64,000 nt of DNA from Hyphomonas atlantica corrig. (lineage in GTDB: Bacteria > Pseudomonadota > Alphaproteobacteria > Caulobacterales > Hyphomonadaceae). The translations under genes and the position numbers were made by a program. Below, piece after piece: positions 55,217 through 63,956 of the stretch. The notes beneath the pieces are model-generated. The model was not told where the DNA came from. It saw nothing but the letters and a program-made list of their open reading frames with translations, and did not search any database. The stretch spans positions 185,507 through 249,506 of the forward strand of contig NZ_AWFH01000045.1 in the NCBI RefSeq assembly GCF_000682715.1, written 5' to 3'. Positions within the stretch are counted from its first letter, which is position 1. Each line of letters opens with the position of its first letter.

Positions 55217-57403
55217 ATGAAATTCCCCGTCTCTCGTCGCGTCATCGCGACGTCGCTCCTGTTAAGCGCAAGTCCCTTTGCCTTCGCCCAGGAAGAAGCG
55301 CCTGAAACCCTCGATACCATTATCGTCACCGGCGTTGGCCCACAGCGCACATCAGATGAAATGGTCGGCAATGTCACCGCCATCGACCGCGGTGAACTGG
55401 TTCAAAAACTCTCCGGCACGCTCGGTGATACGCTGTCCACGGAAGCGGGTGTCTCGACCACCTTCTTCGGTCAGGGGGCCAGCCGCCCGGTCCTGAGGGG
55501 GCTTGGCGCGGAACGCGTTCTCGTTCTCGCAAATGGGATCGGCACCATTGATGCCTCCGCCGCGTCGCCGGACCACCAGGTCGCCACCGACGGCATCGAC
55601 GCCGAAAAGATCGAGATCGTTCGCGGACCAGCTGCTCTGGCCTATGGCGGTCAGGCGATCGGCGGTGTGGTCAATGTGATCGATGGCCTGATCGTTGAAA
55701 GCCTGCCCGATGAACCGGTCTCCTTTGACGGCTTTGCCGCCACCAACAGTGCAAATGAAGGCTCGGAGCTGCGCGGCAAGGCGCGCTTCGCGACCGGCCC
55801 ATTCGTTCTGACACTGTCAGCATCCGCACGCGATTTTGGCGATTATGACATTCCGGGCTTTGCAGAGTCATCTCTGCTGAGAGCAATGGAAGAAGACGAG
55901 CACGATGATCATGACGATGAAGATCATGACGACGAGGACCATGATCACGACGAGCACGAGGATGAAGAAATTCGTGACACGATGGAGAATTCCTTCCTCC
56001 AGTCCGAAACCTATTCAGCCGGCTTCTCTTGGGTTGGTGATGACGCGTTCCTGGGCTTTGCCATCCGCCAGCAGACGTCCAGCTACGGGTTGCCAGGCCA
56101 CGAGCATCATCATGAAGAAGAAGAGCACGATGATCATAATGACGAGGATGATCACGACGATGAAGATCATGACGACGAAGATCACGAGCACGAGGAAGAA
56201 TCCCCGTTCATTGATCTGGAGCAGACCCGTTATGACATTCGCGGTGGCGCCAAGCTGAATGCCGGTCCGCTTACGCACATTGCCGGCAACCTGTCCTATG
56301 CGGACTATGAGCATATCGAGTTCGAAGGCGCAGGTGAGCCGGGCACCGTGTTTACCACTGAGGGAACTGAGGGCCGCCTTGAGCTTGGTCATGCATTCGG
56401 CGAATTTGTCGGCGCGGCTGGCGTTCAATTCCTGGACAAGGATTTCAGCGCAGACGGCGACGAAGCCTTCCTGACACCAACATCCACCAAGACCTTTGGG
56501 GCCTTCCTGTTTGAAACCCTGCAATTTGCAGATCATTCCGTACTGGAAGGTGGTCTCCGCTTCGACAATACCGAGCTCGACAATGACATTCAGGGCGAGC
56601 GCAGCTTCGACCTGTTCAGCGCATCAGCGGGCGCGCACAAGCATCTGGAGTCCGGCTGGTGGATCGGCGGCCTGGTCAGCTATACCGAGCGTGCGCCAAA
56701 CGAAAGCGAGCTGTTCGCAGATGGTCCGCACCTCGCGACCAGTCAGTATGAGGTTGGCAACGCTTCACTGAGCAAGGAGAAAGGCACGAATATCGAAGCC
56801 TCGCTCCGCTGGGAGAATGACCGTTTCAGCATCAGCGGGAACATCTTCCATGCTGACTTTGACGGCTTTATCTACCTGACACCCGGCGTGGTTCTGGAGG
56901 ATGGCGTTGAAGTGGATGAACTGGATGAACTTCCGGTCTTCCTGTTCCAGCAACAGGGCGCGAGCTTCACAGGCGCAGAGATCGAAGCCGAAGCCCGCTT
57001 CCCCGAGGGATTGCTGGGCGCAAACTGGGTCACCTCTGCCAGCCTCGACCTGGTCGATGGCGAACTGGATGACGGGGGCAATGTGCCTTACCTGCCGCCG
57101 ATGACATTCCACGCGGCGCTTGATGGCGATTGGGGCCTCTGGTCCGCCGGGGTCAACGTCACCGCCGCTGCCGATCAGGATGATCCGGGCACCAGAATTC
57201 TGCCAACAGACGGATATATCATGACCGGCCTGCGCGGTGCTGTGAATCTGTCAGAGCTTGGCTTTGGCAAGGAAGGCACGCAATTCTTCGTGGAAGGCCG
57301 GAATCTGACGGATGAGGAAGTCCGCTATTCCACATCGGTCCTGAAGGATTCGGTGCCGGCACCGGGCCGAAACATTCGCGTCGGAATTCGCGTCGCGTTC
57401 TAA
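55217..57403 (+). CDS. TonB-dependent receptor, ZnuD-like (zinc)
   Basis: 728 residues: signal peptide (ASPFAFAQ), a TonB-box/plug domain (VTGVGPQRTSDEMVGNVTAI ... RGPAALAYGGQAIGGVVNVID) and a 22-stranded barrel ending in a C-terminal Phe (GIRVAF). Two external loops, at about residues 224-252 and 295-330, are made almost entirely of His, Asp and Glu. Such loops are the mark of ZnuD-type zinc receptors. Uptake of zinc across the outer membrane is therefore likely. No clear Zur operator was found in the 127-base upstream gap. Confidence 0.87.
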   Translation: MKFPVSRRVIATSLLLSASPFAFAQEEAPETLDTIIVTGVGPQRTSDEMVGNVTAIDRGELVQKLSGTLGDTLSTEAGVSTTFFGQGASRPVLRGLGAERVLVLANGIGTIDASAASPDHQVATDGIDAEKIEIVRGPAALAYGGQAIGGVVNVIDGLIVESLPDEPVSFDGFAATNSANEGSELRGKARFATGPFVLTLSASARDFGDYDIPGFAESSLLRAMEEDEHDDHDDEDHDDEDHDHDEHEDEEIRDTMENSFLQSETYSAGFSWVGDDAFLGFAIRQQTSSYGLPGHEHHHEEEEHDDHNDEDDHDDEDHDDEDHEHEEESPFIDLEQTRYDIRGGAKLNAGPLTHIAGNLSYADYEHIEFEGAGEPGTVFTTEGTEGRLELGHAFGEFVGAAGVQFLDKDFSADGDEAFLTPTSTKTFGAFLFETLQFADHSVLEGGLRFDNTELDNDIQGERSFDLFSASAGAHKHLESGWWIGGLVSYTERAPNESELFADGPHLATSQYEVGNASLSKEKGTNIEASLRWENDRFSISGNIFHADFDGFIYLTPGVVLEDGVEVDELDELPVFLFQQQGASFTGAEIEAEARFPEGLLGANWVTSASLDLVDGELDDGGNVPYLPPMTFHAALDGDWGLWSAGVNVTAAADQDDPGTRILPTDGYIMTGLRGAVNLSELGFGKEGTQFFVEGRNLTDEEVRYSTSVLKDSVPAPGRNIRVGIRVAF

Positions 57404-57452
57404 CCAACAGGCGTGGCCTGACCTGCACGATTCGTGTGGGTCAGGCTGTTGG
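57404..57452. repeat. Nested hairpin between the convergent receptor gene and phyR
   Basis: CCAACAG / CTGTTGG outer arms (57404-57410, 57446-57452) enclose CCTGACC / GGTCAGG inner arms (57417-57423, 57439-57445), with a six-base asymmetric bulge. The right side overlaps the phyR stop codon. It may act as a transcription barrier between convergent genes, though no T-run follows. Confidence 0.45.
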
Positions 57453-58217
57453 CTGGCCCAGATAGGCCGAGAGAATCGCCTGATCGACGACTGTCCGAAC
57501 ATGCACAGGTTCAAAGGGTTTCGGGATCAGGTAGGACGGTTCCTCGTCCTGCCCCTGCAACAACATTTCCGGATAGGCGGTTATGAAGATTACTGGGACC
57601 GGGTTTTCCATCGCGCCGAGGATGTCTCTTACAGCATCAATTCCAATGGATCCGTCAGCCAAGCGAATGTCTGACAGGATCAACCCGAACTCTGTCTCAG
57701 CGGCGAGGTCGACGGCTTCCTTGTGGGTGGTTGCAATCCCCACAACTGAGTGGCCCGCTTCGGTCACGATCTGGGACAATTGATAGGAAATCAGGGATTC
57801 GTCTTCGATGATGAGAACGGACGTGCTGACTTCGTTGGCGATCGTGGTTTCCGCCTGTCTCAGCATTTCCTCGACATCGGTATCGTTCACGGTGAGTATC
57901 CGAGCCGCTTCCTGAACGGAAAATCCCTCGACGACAGTCAGCAGCAATGCGCGGCGCTGAATGGTCGTCATCGTGCTCAGGATCTTGCCGATGCCACTGT
58001 CTGCGGACAGCTTGCTGACGCGCTTGCTGATCGACTTGTCGAGTTCGGCAAACAGGTCGGCCTTGTTGAACTTCAGATCCGGGGCAACGGAGATTCGGAA
58101 TATGAGCGACTCGATCATGTCTTCGACGGCTTCGTCGCCGTTCGTCTGCTCCCCCATCAATCCGCGCGCATAGCGCCGCAGATAGGGTAGTTCTGAAGAA
58201 ATCAAGTCAGAGAGCAT
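57441..58217 (-). CDS. phyR: PhyR-type general stress response regulator
   Basis: 258 residues. Residues 1-about 125 form a sigma-factor-like output domain (sigma2- and sigma4-like helices), and 131-258 a receiver domain with IIEDE acidic pocket (E138, D139), the phospho-acceptor D183 in LSDIRLADGS, T213 and K233. This layout is specific to PhyR of alphaproteobacteria. On phosphorylation it binds NepR and frees the sigma factor EcfG. No nepR or ecfG gene is visible nearby. It is separated from the adjacent GAF-kinase gene by 400 bases. Confidence 0.93.
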   Translation of the reverse strand: MLSDLISSELPYLRRYARGLMGEQTNGDEAVEDMIESLIFRISVAPDLKFNKADLFAELDKSISKRVSKLSADSGIGKILSTMTTIQRRALLLTVVEGFSVQEAARILTVNDTDVEEMLRQAETTIANEVSTSVLIIEDESLISYQLSQIVTEAGHSVVGIATTHKEAVDLAAETEFGLILSDIRLADGSIGIDAVRDILGAMENPVPVIFITAYPEMLLQGQDEEPSYLIPKPFEPVHVRTVVDQAILSAYLGQPTA

Positions 58218-58390
58218 CCTGCCCGTATCCCCTTTAATTGGCCATCTTTGCTGGCCAACACATTGCAGGCCTCGTAACCCTGATCACCTGTTCTTCAGAA
58301 ATGCATAATCAAGGGTTAAGAACAATAATACGTGTCAGCAGCGGGCGGGTTGCCCGTGCCAAGCAGCGTGAGTCACAAAATTCCTCAAAC

Positions 58391-58408
58391 CTGCAATAAT
58401 TACTACAG
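58391..58408. promoter_or_regulatory. Imperfect copy of the 18-bp operator-like palindrome
   Basis: CTGCAATAATTACTACAG matches the perfect copy at 58505-58522 at 15 of 18 positions, with the right arm TACTACAG identical. Distance between the centres is 114 bases. Confidence 0.55.
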
Positions 58409-58504
58409 GACACAACCTCACCAGAAATGCGGGAACAAGTCAGCGCCGCGGGCGCCTACCCCCTAAGGGGCACTCAACCGCTCGCGAGCCCGATGCAGCG
58501 CCAT

Positions 58505-58522
58505 CTGTAGTAAATACTACAG
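58505..58522. promoter_or_regulatory. 18-bp perfect operator-like palindrome
   Basis: CTGTAGTAAATACTACAG: 8-base arms CTGTAGTA and TACTACAG around AA. This is the type of site bound by a dimeric repressor or activator. It lies between phyR and the GAF-kinase gene; the binding protein is unknown. Confidence 0.6.
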
Positions 58523-58563
58523 TTCAAACCCGTCACCCTGAACGGCAAGCGATTGCCGCTGGC

Positions 58564-58595
58564 ACAAAACGCAGTTCGGAGGGATGGGAACTGCG
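58564..58595 (-). terminator. Terminator after the GAF-kinase gene
   Basis: On the minus strand CGCAGTTC / GAACTGCG forms an 8-bp stem around a 10-base loop, followed by TTTTGTG. It lies 23 bases after the kinase stop. Confidence 0.75.
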
Positions 58596-58617
58596 AAAAT
58601 ATTCAGGAAACCCGGCC

Positions 58618-59712
58618 TTAGGCTGGCAGGGACACCCTCATCCGGTAACCGGTTTCCGTCGGCCCGTTTTCCAGATGCGCGCCGATTTGCGCCGCTGAGG
58701 CCGCCATGATGCGCTTGCCGAGACCGGAGACTGATCCTGGCGCGGGTTCCGGCCGCTTGGCGGCGCCGCCATTGTCTTCGCAGAGGATTTCTAGCCCGCC
58801 TTCAACCTGTCCAGAGCCCTTGATCCAAATTTCGCCCGGCTGGCCGTCGCTGAAGGCGTGCTTGATGGAATTGGCGACGAACTCACTCACGATTACGGCG
58901 ATGGCGCTGGCCGTGGAGGTGGGAATATCGACGGCCCCTGCCTCGCAATGCACGCGAACCCCCGGCGGCGCGGAATCCTCCAGCAATTGGGCGATATGGC
59001 CCAGGAAGGCATCGAGGCTCACCGCATTCTCCAGCGGCGAGTCATGCAGCAATTCGTGAAGCGCAGCTGTCGCCTCAATTCGCCGCCCGATCGCATCGAA
59101 GGCTTCGGTCATGTCCACGCCCGGCCTAGCGCGGCTCTTGTAGACGCGCACCAGCGAGGCGACCGACTGGAGCGAATTCTTGACCCGATGGTCCATTTCA
59201 TTGCGCAGGATTTTCTGGTTCTTCAAGGCGAGGCGCAGATCCAGTTCCCGCATCACCTGCCGGGCGAGCGTGAGCAACGTGCTTTTCTGAAAATCGTCCA
59301 GCGCGTTCGGCTTGTTGTCGAGCACGCAGAGCGTTCCGATGGGCAGGCCGTTTGGCGCTTTGAGCAACGCGCCCGCATAGAACCTCAACCCGTCTGCCGG
59401 GGTGCAGAGTTCATTGTCGGCCGTGCGCGGGTCCAGTTGGGTGTCGTGGATCTCGACGTAATCCTCACTCAGGATGACGTGAGAGCAGATCGAGGTGGCG
59501 AGCGGCGTTTCGCGGGCGCCGATGCCGACTTCCGCCTTGAACCATTGGCGCTCCTTATCGATCAGATTCACCACCGAAATCGGCACATTGCAAATTCGCG
59601 AGGCCAGCTCGACAACTTCGTCGAATTCCGGCTCGCGCTCTGTGTCCAGGATGTCGTATTTCCGAAGAGTCTCCAGCCGGAGAGCCTGGTTCGGGTGGGC
59701 CGCCGCTTCCAT
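58618..59712 (-). CDS. GAF-domain sensor histidine kinase (HisKA_2 type)
   Basis: About 364 residues. An N-terminal GAF domain (about 20-160, with RICNVPISVVNLIDKERQWFKAEVG) is followed by the phospho-acceptor EMDHRVKNSLQSV (His175) of HisKA_2/HWE-like kinases, and an ATPase domain with FVANSIKHAF (N-box), EDNGGAA (G1) and GLGKRIM (G2). Kinases of this kind feed PhyR in the general stress response, and the nearby phyR supports that; cognate pairing is inferred. Start is uncertain: 59772 and 59799 are longer options. No membrane helix was seen, so it is soluble. Confidence 0.85.
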   Translation of the reverse strand: MEAAAHPNQALRLETLRKYDILDTEREPEFDEVVELASRICNVPISVVNLIDKERQWFKAEVGIGARETPLATSICSHVILSEDYVEIHDTQLDPRTADNELCTPADGLRFYAGALLKAPNGLPIGTLCVLDNKPNALDDFQKSTLLTLARQVMRELDLRLALKNQKILRNEMDHRVKNSLQSVASLVRVYKSRARPGVDMTEAFDAIGRRIEATAALHELLHDSPLENAVSLDAFLGHIAQLLEDSAPPGVRVHCEAGAVDIPTSTASAIAVIVSEFVANSIKHAFSDGQPGEIWIKGSGQVEGGLEILCEDNGGAAKRPEPAPGSVSGLGKRIMAASAAQIGAHLENGPTETGYRMRVSLPA

Positions 59713-59860
59713 AGATATGTGTCCAGTGTCTTTTCGCGCCAGTATAGCGGGAGTTTCAACAAATACACCCATAAGTGGCCCGCGCACTGCCAGTTGCACA
59801 GGCGACGCCCGTGAAGGCGCTTGAGCTTGGAATCCGGATTGTCAGGAAATGGCCGCCGCG

Positions 59861-60256
59861 TCAGGTGTCCGGCAGGGGCAGAGGCACGCCGAGCCTGTCG
59901 GCAAAATGGTCATGCGCCGCGCCGCACGGCCCGAAATCGAGCCCGCGCGGTGCGGTGCTCAACCCGACCAGCGGCACATGACGTCTGTGATCATCTTCGC
60001 CATCCAGCGCGGCGCACAGGGCGGGCGATGGCTCTGCCCCCGGCAAGGGCGTGCGCCGCCGCCCGGTGAAATCATCTGACAGGGCCAGGACAACCACTTC
60101 GCCCCAACCCGCAATGCCCCACAGCATCTGCGCCCCCGGCGGGGCTTCACGCCGGAACCATGCCTGCAAGCGCTGAATGCGCCAAAAGATCAGTGGCCAG
60201 ACGGGCCACAGATACCACGGCAAGGTCTTCACAGGGGAGAAAAGCGAACACTCCAT
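59861..60256 (-). CDS. Conserved-looking hypothetical protein
   Basis: 131 residues beginning MECSLFSPVKTLPWYLWPVWPLIFWRI, with a Trp-rich, possibly membrane-associated N-terminus, and a C-terminal half with RRTPLPGAEPSP and DHFADRLGVPLPLPD. No family was recognised. The composition and overlap-free placement support a real gene, but the short conserved features could not be tested. It lies upstream of the kinase gene, divided by about 150 bases. Confidence 0.5.
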   Translation of the reverse strand: MECSLFSPVKTLPWYLWPVWPLIFWRIQRLQAWFRREAPPGAQMLWGIAGWGEVVVLALSDDFTGRRRTPLPGAEPSPALCAALDGEDDHRRHVPLVGLSTAPRGLDFGPCGAAHDHFADRLGVPLPLPDT

Positions 60257-60400
60257 CGCCTGCCAGTATATGTCAGGCGGCGGAGGGGTTGGATAAGTTT
60301 ATTTCCCGCGCAATGATCGCGGCAGGATGGGGCGGGTTTGAGGGGGGATAAGCGCCCTGCCCCGATCCCGGCCGTCACGAGAACGGGCTCCCGTCAGGAT

Positions 60401-60460
60401 CAGGTCGCCCTTCGTCGCCCCGTGTCACCATGTGTCGCCCAGTGTCGTCTCATGTCGCCA
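60401..60460. repeat. Six tandem 10-bp repeats
   Basis: Six consecutive 10-base units share the core nnnGTCGCCn: units end at 60410, 60420, 60430, 60440, 60450 and 60460 with cores GTCGCC, GTCGCC, GTCACC, GTCGCC, GTCGTC, GTCGCC. The 10-base period equals one DNA helical turn. Confidence 0.7.
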
Positions 60461-60518
60461 TCTGTGAGCGCTCATGCTGAGCGAAGTCGAAGCATGTGCG
60501 CGGGCTATGCAATCCGGG

Positions 60519-60558
60519 TCCCGGATATTTGCTGCGCAAATTCCGGGATGACAGGATT
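60519..60558 (+). repeat. 40-bp direct repeat, copy 1
   Basis: TCCCGGATATTTGC...GACAGGATT. Its first 28 bases form an imperfect palindrome (CCCGGA-ATTTGC / GCAAAT-CCGGG). It is 38/40 identical to the copy at 61376-61415. Confidence 0.9.
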
Positions 60559-60691
60559 GGGAGGCTTGTAGGGCAAGTTGGAACAACGACAATTCACGCA
60601 ATCAGCTAGTGCTCCGATCTTGGCAATGTTGAGCACTCACGCTATCCACTTAAAAAAGCAGCCAAACTCACCCTAAGGTATCATTTCAACT

Positions 60692-61312
60692 GTGCAGACT
60701 TTCTTGTCATTCGCTAGGGATTCTTGGGACTTCATTGCGCTCGGGTTTCGTGATGCGGCGCTGAGTGCCGTTTTTACCTCGACTCTCACTATTCTATTAC
60801 TTCTGTTGGTGGCGAAAATAACCGGCCGTAGACTGAGCGCTATAGAAGTGGGCGGAATAAATTTCCAATTTGCCGCGAGAGAAACTCGAAATGCTTACAA
60901 ACAGCGTGGTGAGATTCCGCCTTCTCGAGGAAAAATTTTAAAAACGCTAGAGACGCTGTCAGGCCGCTGGAAAGTTCTTTGGGTTGATGATCACCCTGAG
61001 AACAACCGGCACGAGATGGAAGCCTTATCCGCAATAGGCTTCTCATTCCAACTCGCTCGGAGCAACGCTGAAGCGGTTGAGTGCTTGAGAACTACGTTTT
61101 TCCATCTCGTAATCTCAGACATTGGACGCGAAAACGGAGAGGATGGAGCCGCTCTGCCCGAACAAGTTCGTGATCTTGCCGTTAACATACCTTTTGTTTT
61201 CTACGTGGGACAACGCCACTCAAAGACGACGAAAGAAGGGTTTCCTGTCGTCGTTGATCCACATGAACTTTACGCCACGATTCAAAAGCAAATCGGCATT
61301 CGCGGCCCATGA
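60692..61312 (+). CDS. Membrane-anchored receiver-domain protein (unknown)
   Basis: 206 residues from GTG 60692. One membrane helix (about 24-42) precedes a linker and a receiver-like domain (about 93-206): VLWVDDHPENN gives acidic residues D99/D100, LVISDIGRENG the likely phospho-acceptor D143, and a Lys near 178-181 could be the conserved Lys. No output domain follows. DNA is AT-richer than the surroundings, suggesting recent acquisition. It is flanked by two direct repeats. A receiver anchored in the membrane without output domain is uncommon; function unknown. Confidence 0.7.
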   Translation: MQTFLSFARDSWDFIALGFRDAALSAVFTSTLTILLLLLVAKITGRRLSAIEVGGINFQFAARETRNAYKQRGEIPPSRGKILKTLETLSGRWKVLWVDDHPENNRHEMEALSAIGFSFQLARSNAEAVECLRTTFFHLVISDIGRENGEDGAALPEQVRDLAVNIPFVFYVGQRHSKTTKEGFPVVVDPHELYATIQKQIGIRGP

Positions 61313-61375
61313 GGTGCGCTCGCACGGAATAGACCTTCGCGAATCTAATGTGTGCAAACAGAACAAAATAATGGC

Positions 61376-61415
61376 TCCCGGATATTTGCTATGCAAATTC
61401 CGGGATGACAGGATT
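61376..61415 (+). repeat. 40-bp direct repeat, copy 2
   Basis: Second copy of the direct repeat, differing from copy 1 at two bases (GC versus AT in the centre of the palindrome). It lies 63 bases after the receiver-domain gene. Confidence 0.9.
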
Positions 61416-61469
61416 ATAGGTTTTGTATGGTGGGTGTCACTTCCCCACCCCACCGAACAATCGTTACCC

Positions 61470-63002
61470 CTAAAGCGGAATATTGTCGTGCTTTTTCCAC
61501 GGGTTTTCGAGCTGCTTGTTCTGCAGGCTACGGAGGGCTTTGGCGACGCGGCGGCGGGTTGAGTGCGGCATGATGATGTCGTCGATATAGCCCTTGCGCG
61601 CGGCGACGTAGGGGTTTGCGAAATTGTCCTCATACATCTTTGTGTGCTCGGCAATCTTCTCTTCGTCGCCAATATCCTTGCGGAAGATGATCTCGACCGC
61701 GCCCTTCGCGCCCATCACGGCGATCTCTGCCGTTGGCCAGGCATAGTTCACATCGCCGCGCAGATGCTTGGAGCTCATCACGTCATATGCGCCGCCATAT
61801 GCCTTGCGGGTGATGACGGTCACCTTCGGCACGGTCGCCTCGGCATAGGCGAACAGCAGTTTCGCGCCATGCTTGATCAGGCCGCCATATTCCTGCTTCG
61901 TGCCCGGCATGAAGCCCGGAACGTCCACAAAGGTGACGACCGGAATGTTGAAACAGTCGCAGAAGCGGACAAAGCGCGACGCCTTGCGGGAGGCGTCAAT
62001 GTCCAGAACCCCGGCCAGCGTCATCGGCTGGTTGGCGACGAAGCCCACGGTGGAGCCTTCGATGCGGCCAAAGCCGCACAGGATGTTGGCGCCGAATTTC
62101 GGGCTGATCTCGAAGAAGTCGCCTTCATCAGCCACTTTCTCGATCAGTTCGCGCATGTCGTAAGGCGAGTTCGGGTTTGGCGGGATCAATGAGTCGAGGC
62201 TTTCCTCAACCCGGTCCGCGGAATCATAGACGGTGCGGACGGGCGGGTCTTCACGGTTCGAGCCCGGCAGGAAATCGATCAGGCGGCGCATCTGGACCAG
62301 CGCCTCGATGTCATTCTCGAACGCGCCATCCACCACGCCGGACTTCGCCGCATGAACGGAGGCCCCGCCGAGGGATTCGTGGGTGACCTCTTCATTGGTC
62401 ACGGTTTTCACCACGTCCGGCCCGGTGACGTACATGTAGGACGTGTCCTTCACCATGAAGATGAAGTCTGTCAGCGCCGGCGAATACACATCGCCCCCGG
62501 CGCAGGGGCCCATGATGACGGAGATCTGAGGGATGACACCGGAGGAGAGTACGTTCTCCATGAAGATGTCGGCATAGCCAGCCAGCGAATCGACGCCTTC
62601 CTGGATGCGCGCGCCGCCCGCATCGAAGATGCCGACCACGGGCGCGCCATTCATGGCGGCAGCCTTCTGAACCTTCACGATCTTGGCAGCGTGCGTCTTC
62701 GACAGGGAACCACCGAACACGGTGAAATCCTTGGAGAAAACATAGACGAGGCGGCCATTGATGGTGCCCTGTCCGGTGACGACGCCGTCGCCGGGGATCT
62801 TCTGCTCGTCCATGCCGAAATCAGAGCATTGATGCTCAACGAACATGTCCCATTCCTCGAAGCTGCCTTCGTCCAGCAGAACCTCGATCCGCTCGCGGGC
62901 GCTCAGCTTGCCCTTGGCGTGCTGCCGCTCAATCCGGGCGGCTCCACCACCCATGCGGGCCTGTTCGCGTTTCTGCTCTAGCGCTTCGATTACATCCTGC
63001 AT
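61470..63002 (-). CDS. pccB: Acyl-CoA carboxylase beta subunit (propionyl-CoA carboxylase-like)
   Basis: 510 residues, the usual length. The two crotonase-like halves are seen: [49 protein letters not shown] and [41 protein letters not shown]-type CoA-binding features fit propionyl-CoA carboxylase beta. It carboxylates propionyl-CoA (and perhaps acetyl-CoA) with the biotin-carrying alpha subunit, which is not in the window. Confidence 0.93.
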   Translation of the reverse strand: MQDVIEALEQKREQARMGGGAARIERQHAKGKLSARERIEVLLDEGSFEEWDMFVEHQCSDFGMDEQKIPGDGVVTGQGTINGRLVYVFSKDFTVFGGSLSKTHAAKIVKVQKAAAMNGAPVVGIFDAGGARIQEGVDSLAGYADIFMENVLSSGVIPQISVIMGPCAGGDVYSPALTDFIFMVKDTSYMYVTGPDVVKTVTNEEVTHESLGGASVHAAKSGVVDGAFENDIEALVQMRRLIDFLPGSNREDPPVRTVYDSADRVEESLDSLIPPNPNSPYDMRELIEKVADEGDFFEISPKFGANILCGFGRIEGSTVGFVANQPMTLAGVLDIDASRKASRFVRFCDCFNIPVVTFVDVPGFMPGTKQEYGGLIKHGAKLLFAYAEATVPKVTVITRKAYGGAYDVMSSKHLRGDVNYAWPTAEIAVMGAKGAVEIIFRKDIGDEEKIAEHTKMYEDNFANPYVAARKGYIDDIIMPHSTRRRVAKALRSLQNKQLENPWKKHDNIPL

Positions 63003-63194
63003 GCGCGCGGACTCCTTGCCAAAAGACTGTCACAAATTTCGTTGGTTTGTTTGATAGTCGCACCACTTTCATTGGCAAGGGCAAATCCGGCGGTATCTTG
63101 CCGCGCGTCGCGTCAGCTTCCGCTGCGTCAGGGGCAATCTGTTGCGGGATCGACCGGCCATGCGGGGGAAAGTTGCGGGTTGGCGCGCTGGAGG

Positions 63195-63908
63195 TCAGCC
63201 GAGGCCGACGAGCCAGGTTTCCAGCGCCCTGGCCTCCACCCGGCGCAGCGCGGTGACGGCCTTGGCCTCATCATCTTCGCCCCATTGCTGGGCCTGCCAC
63301 GCCTCATCGATCCGGGCGACCTCAAAGGCGTCCGTCGCGGTCAGTTCGCCCTCGACCACGGCCATTGCCAGCACGGCCGAGCCGAACAGGCCGCAGCCAT
63401 AGAGCAGGCCTGTCAGGGCAAAATCATCCAGGCCAAGCGCATAGGTCCGCGCCGCCTCCAGCGAGGCATCGGGCTGGGGCGAGGCGATGATCCCCTCGAC
63501 CGGCACAAGGATCACGTCCAGCGCCTGGCCAGCCCAGGTCCGCAGCGGCGCCCAATGGGCCTCTTCCAGCTCGGCCAATTCCTCGGAATCCTCCGCGATG
63601 TGGCAGACAAGGTCCGTCTCGCAATAGCGCGCCAGTTCATCGGCCATCTCGTAGCGGGTCTCCGGCACGCGGTCGATCGCGACATTGGCAAGGCGCGTCA
63701 GATGCATGGCGGCAAGGTCGATATGCTCATCTTGCGCGTTCCACTCGGCCGCGATGGCCTTGGCCAGTTTCTCCGTCGGCAGGCTCAGCGCCGCGCGGGC
63801 GGGCGTCTTGATGGAGCGGCCATCGAGTTCCACGGTCCAGCCGCCCGGCATCTGCACGGCCTTGGCGGTTTCATAGAAGCGTTTTGGCTTTGGAGTCTCG
63901 TCAGTCAT
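63195..63908 (-). CDS. ATP12-family F1-ATPase assembly chaperone
   Basis: About 237 residues from MTDETPKPKRFYETA. The regions GGWTVELDGRSIKTPARAAL, EWNAQDEHIDLAAMHLTRLANVAID, ELARYCETDLVCHIAE and LALAMAVVEGELTATDAFEVARIDE-like blocks mark ATP12, which helps fold the alpha subunit of F1-ATP synthase. The longer frame to 63944 is less likely. Confidence 0.92.
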   Translation of the reverse strand: MTDETPKPKRFYETAKAVQMPGGWTVELDGRSIKTPARAALSLPTEKLAKAIAAEWNAQDEHIDLAAMHLTRLANVAIDRVPETRYEMADELARYCETDLVCHIAEDSEELAELEEAHWAPLRTWAGQALDVILVPVEGIIASPQPDASLEAARTYALGLDDFALTGLLYGCGLFGSAVLAMAVVEGELTATDAFEVARIDEAWQAQQWGEDDEAKAVTALRRVEARALETWLVGLG

Positions 63909-63956
63909 GCGCGCGCATGTACGCGCAAGAGGCCGGGTTTCCAAGAGGCGAAGTGT

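Larger units (their letters stand above)
58218..58617. other. Regulatory intergenic region between the GAF-kinase gene and phyR
   Basis: 400 bases without a recognisable gene (no NepR-sized frame). It holds the kinase gene's terminator, two copies of an 18-bp palindrome, a CCCC-TAA-GGGG hairpin near 58460, and low-complexity GC-rich stretches. Presumably the phyR promoter lies in the left part. No GGAAC/CGTT pair matching the EcfG promoter was found with convincing spacing on the phyR strand. Confidence 0.5.
60257..60691. other. Repeat-bearing intergenic stretch
   Basis: 435 bases without a supported gene. It contains a 10-bp tandem array (60401-60460), a hairpin-forming repeat CATGCT...AGCATG (60472-60496), a direct-repeat copy (60519-60558), then AT-rich DNA before the receiver-domain gene. 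Confidence 0.6.

Noticed and set aside
58218..58617. nepR gene or EcfG promoter near phyR
   Set aside because: No frame of NepR size with a ribosome site; GGAAC and CGTT elements are not at suitable spacing on the phyR strand.
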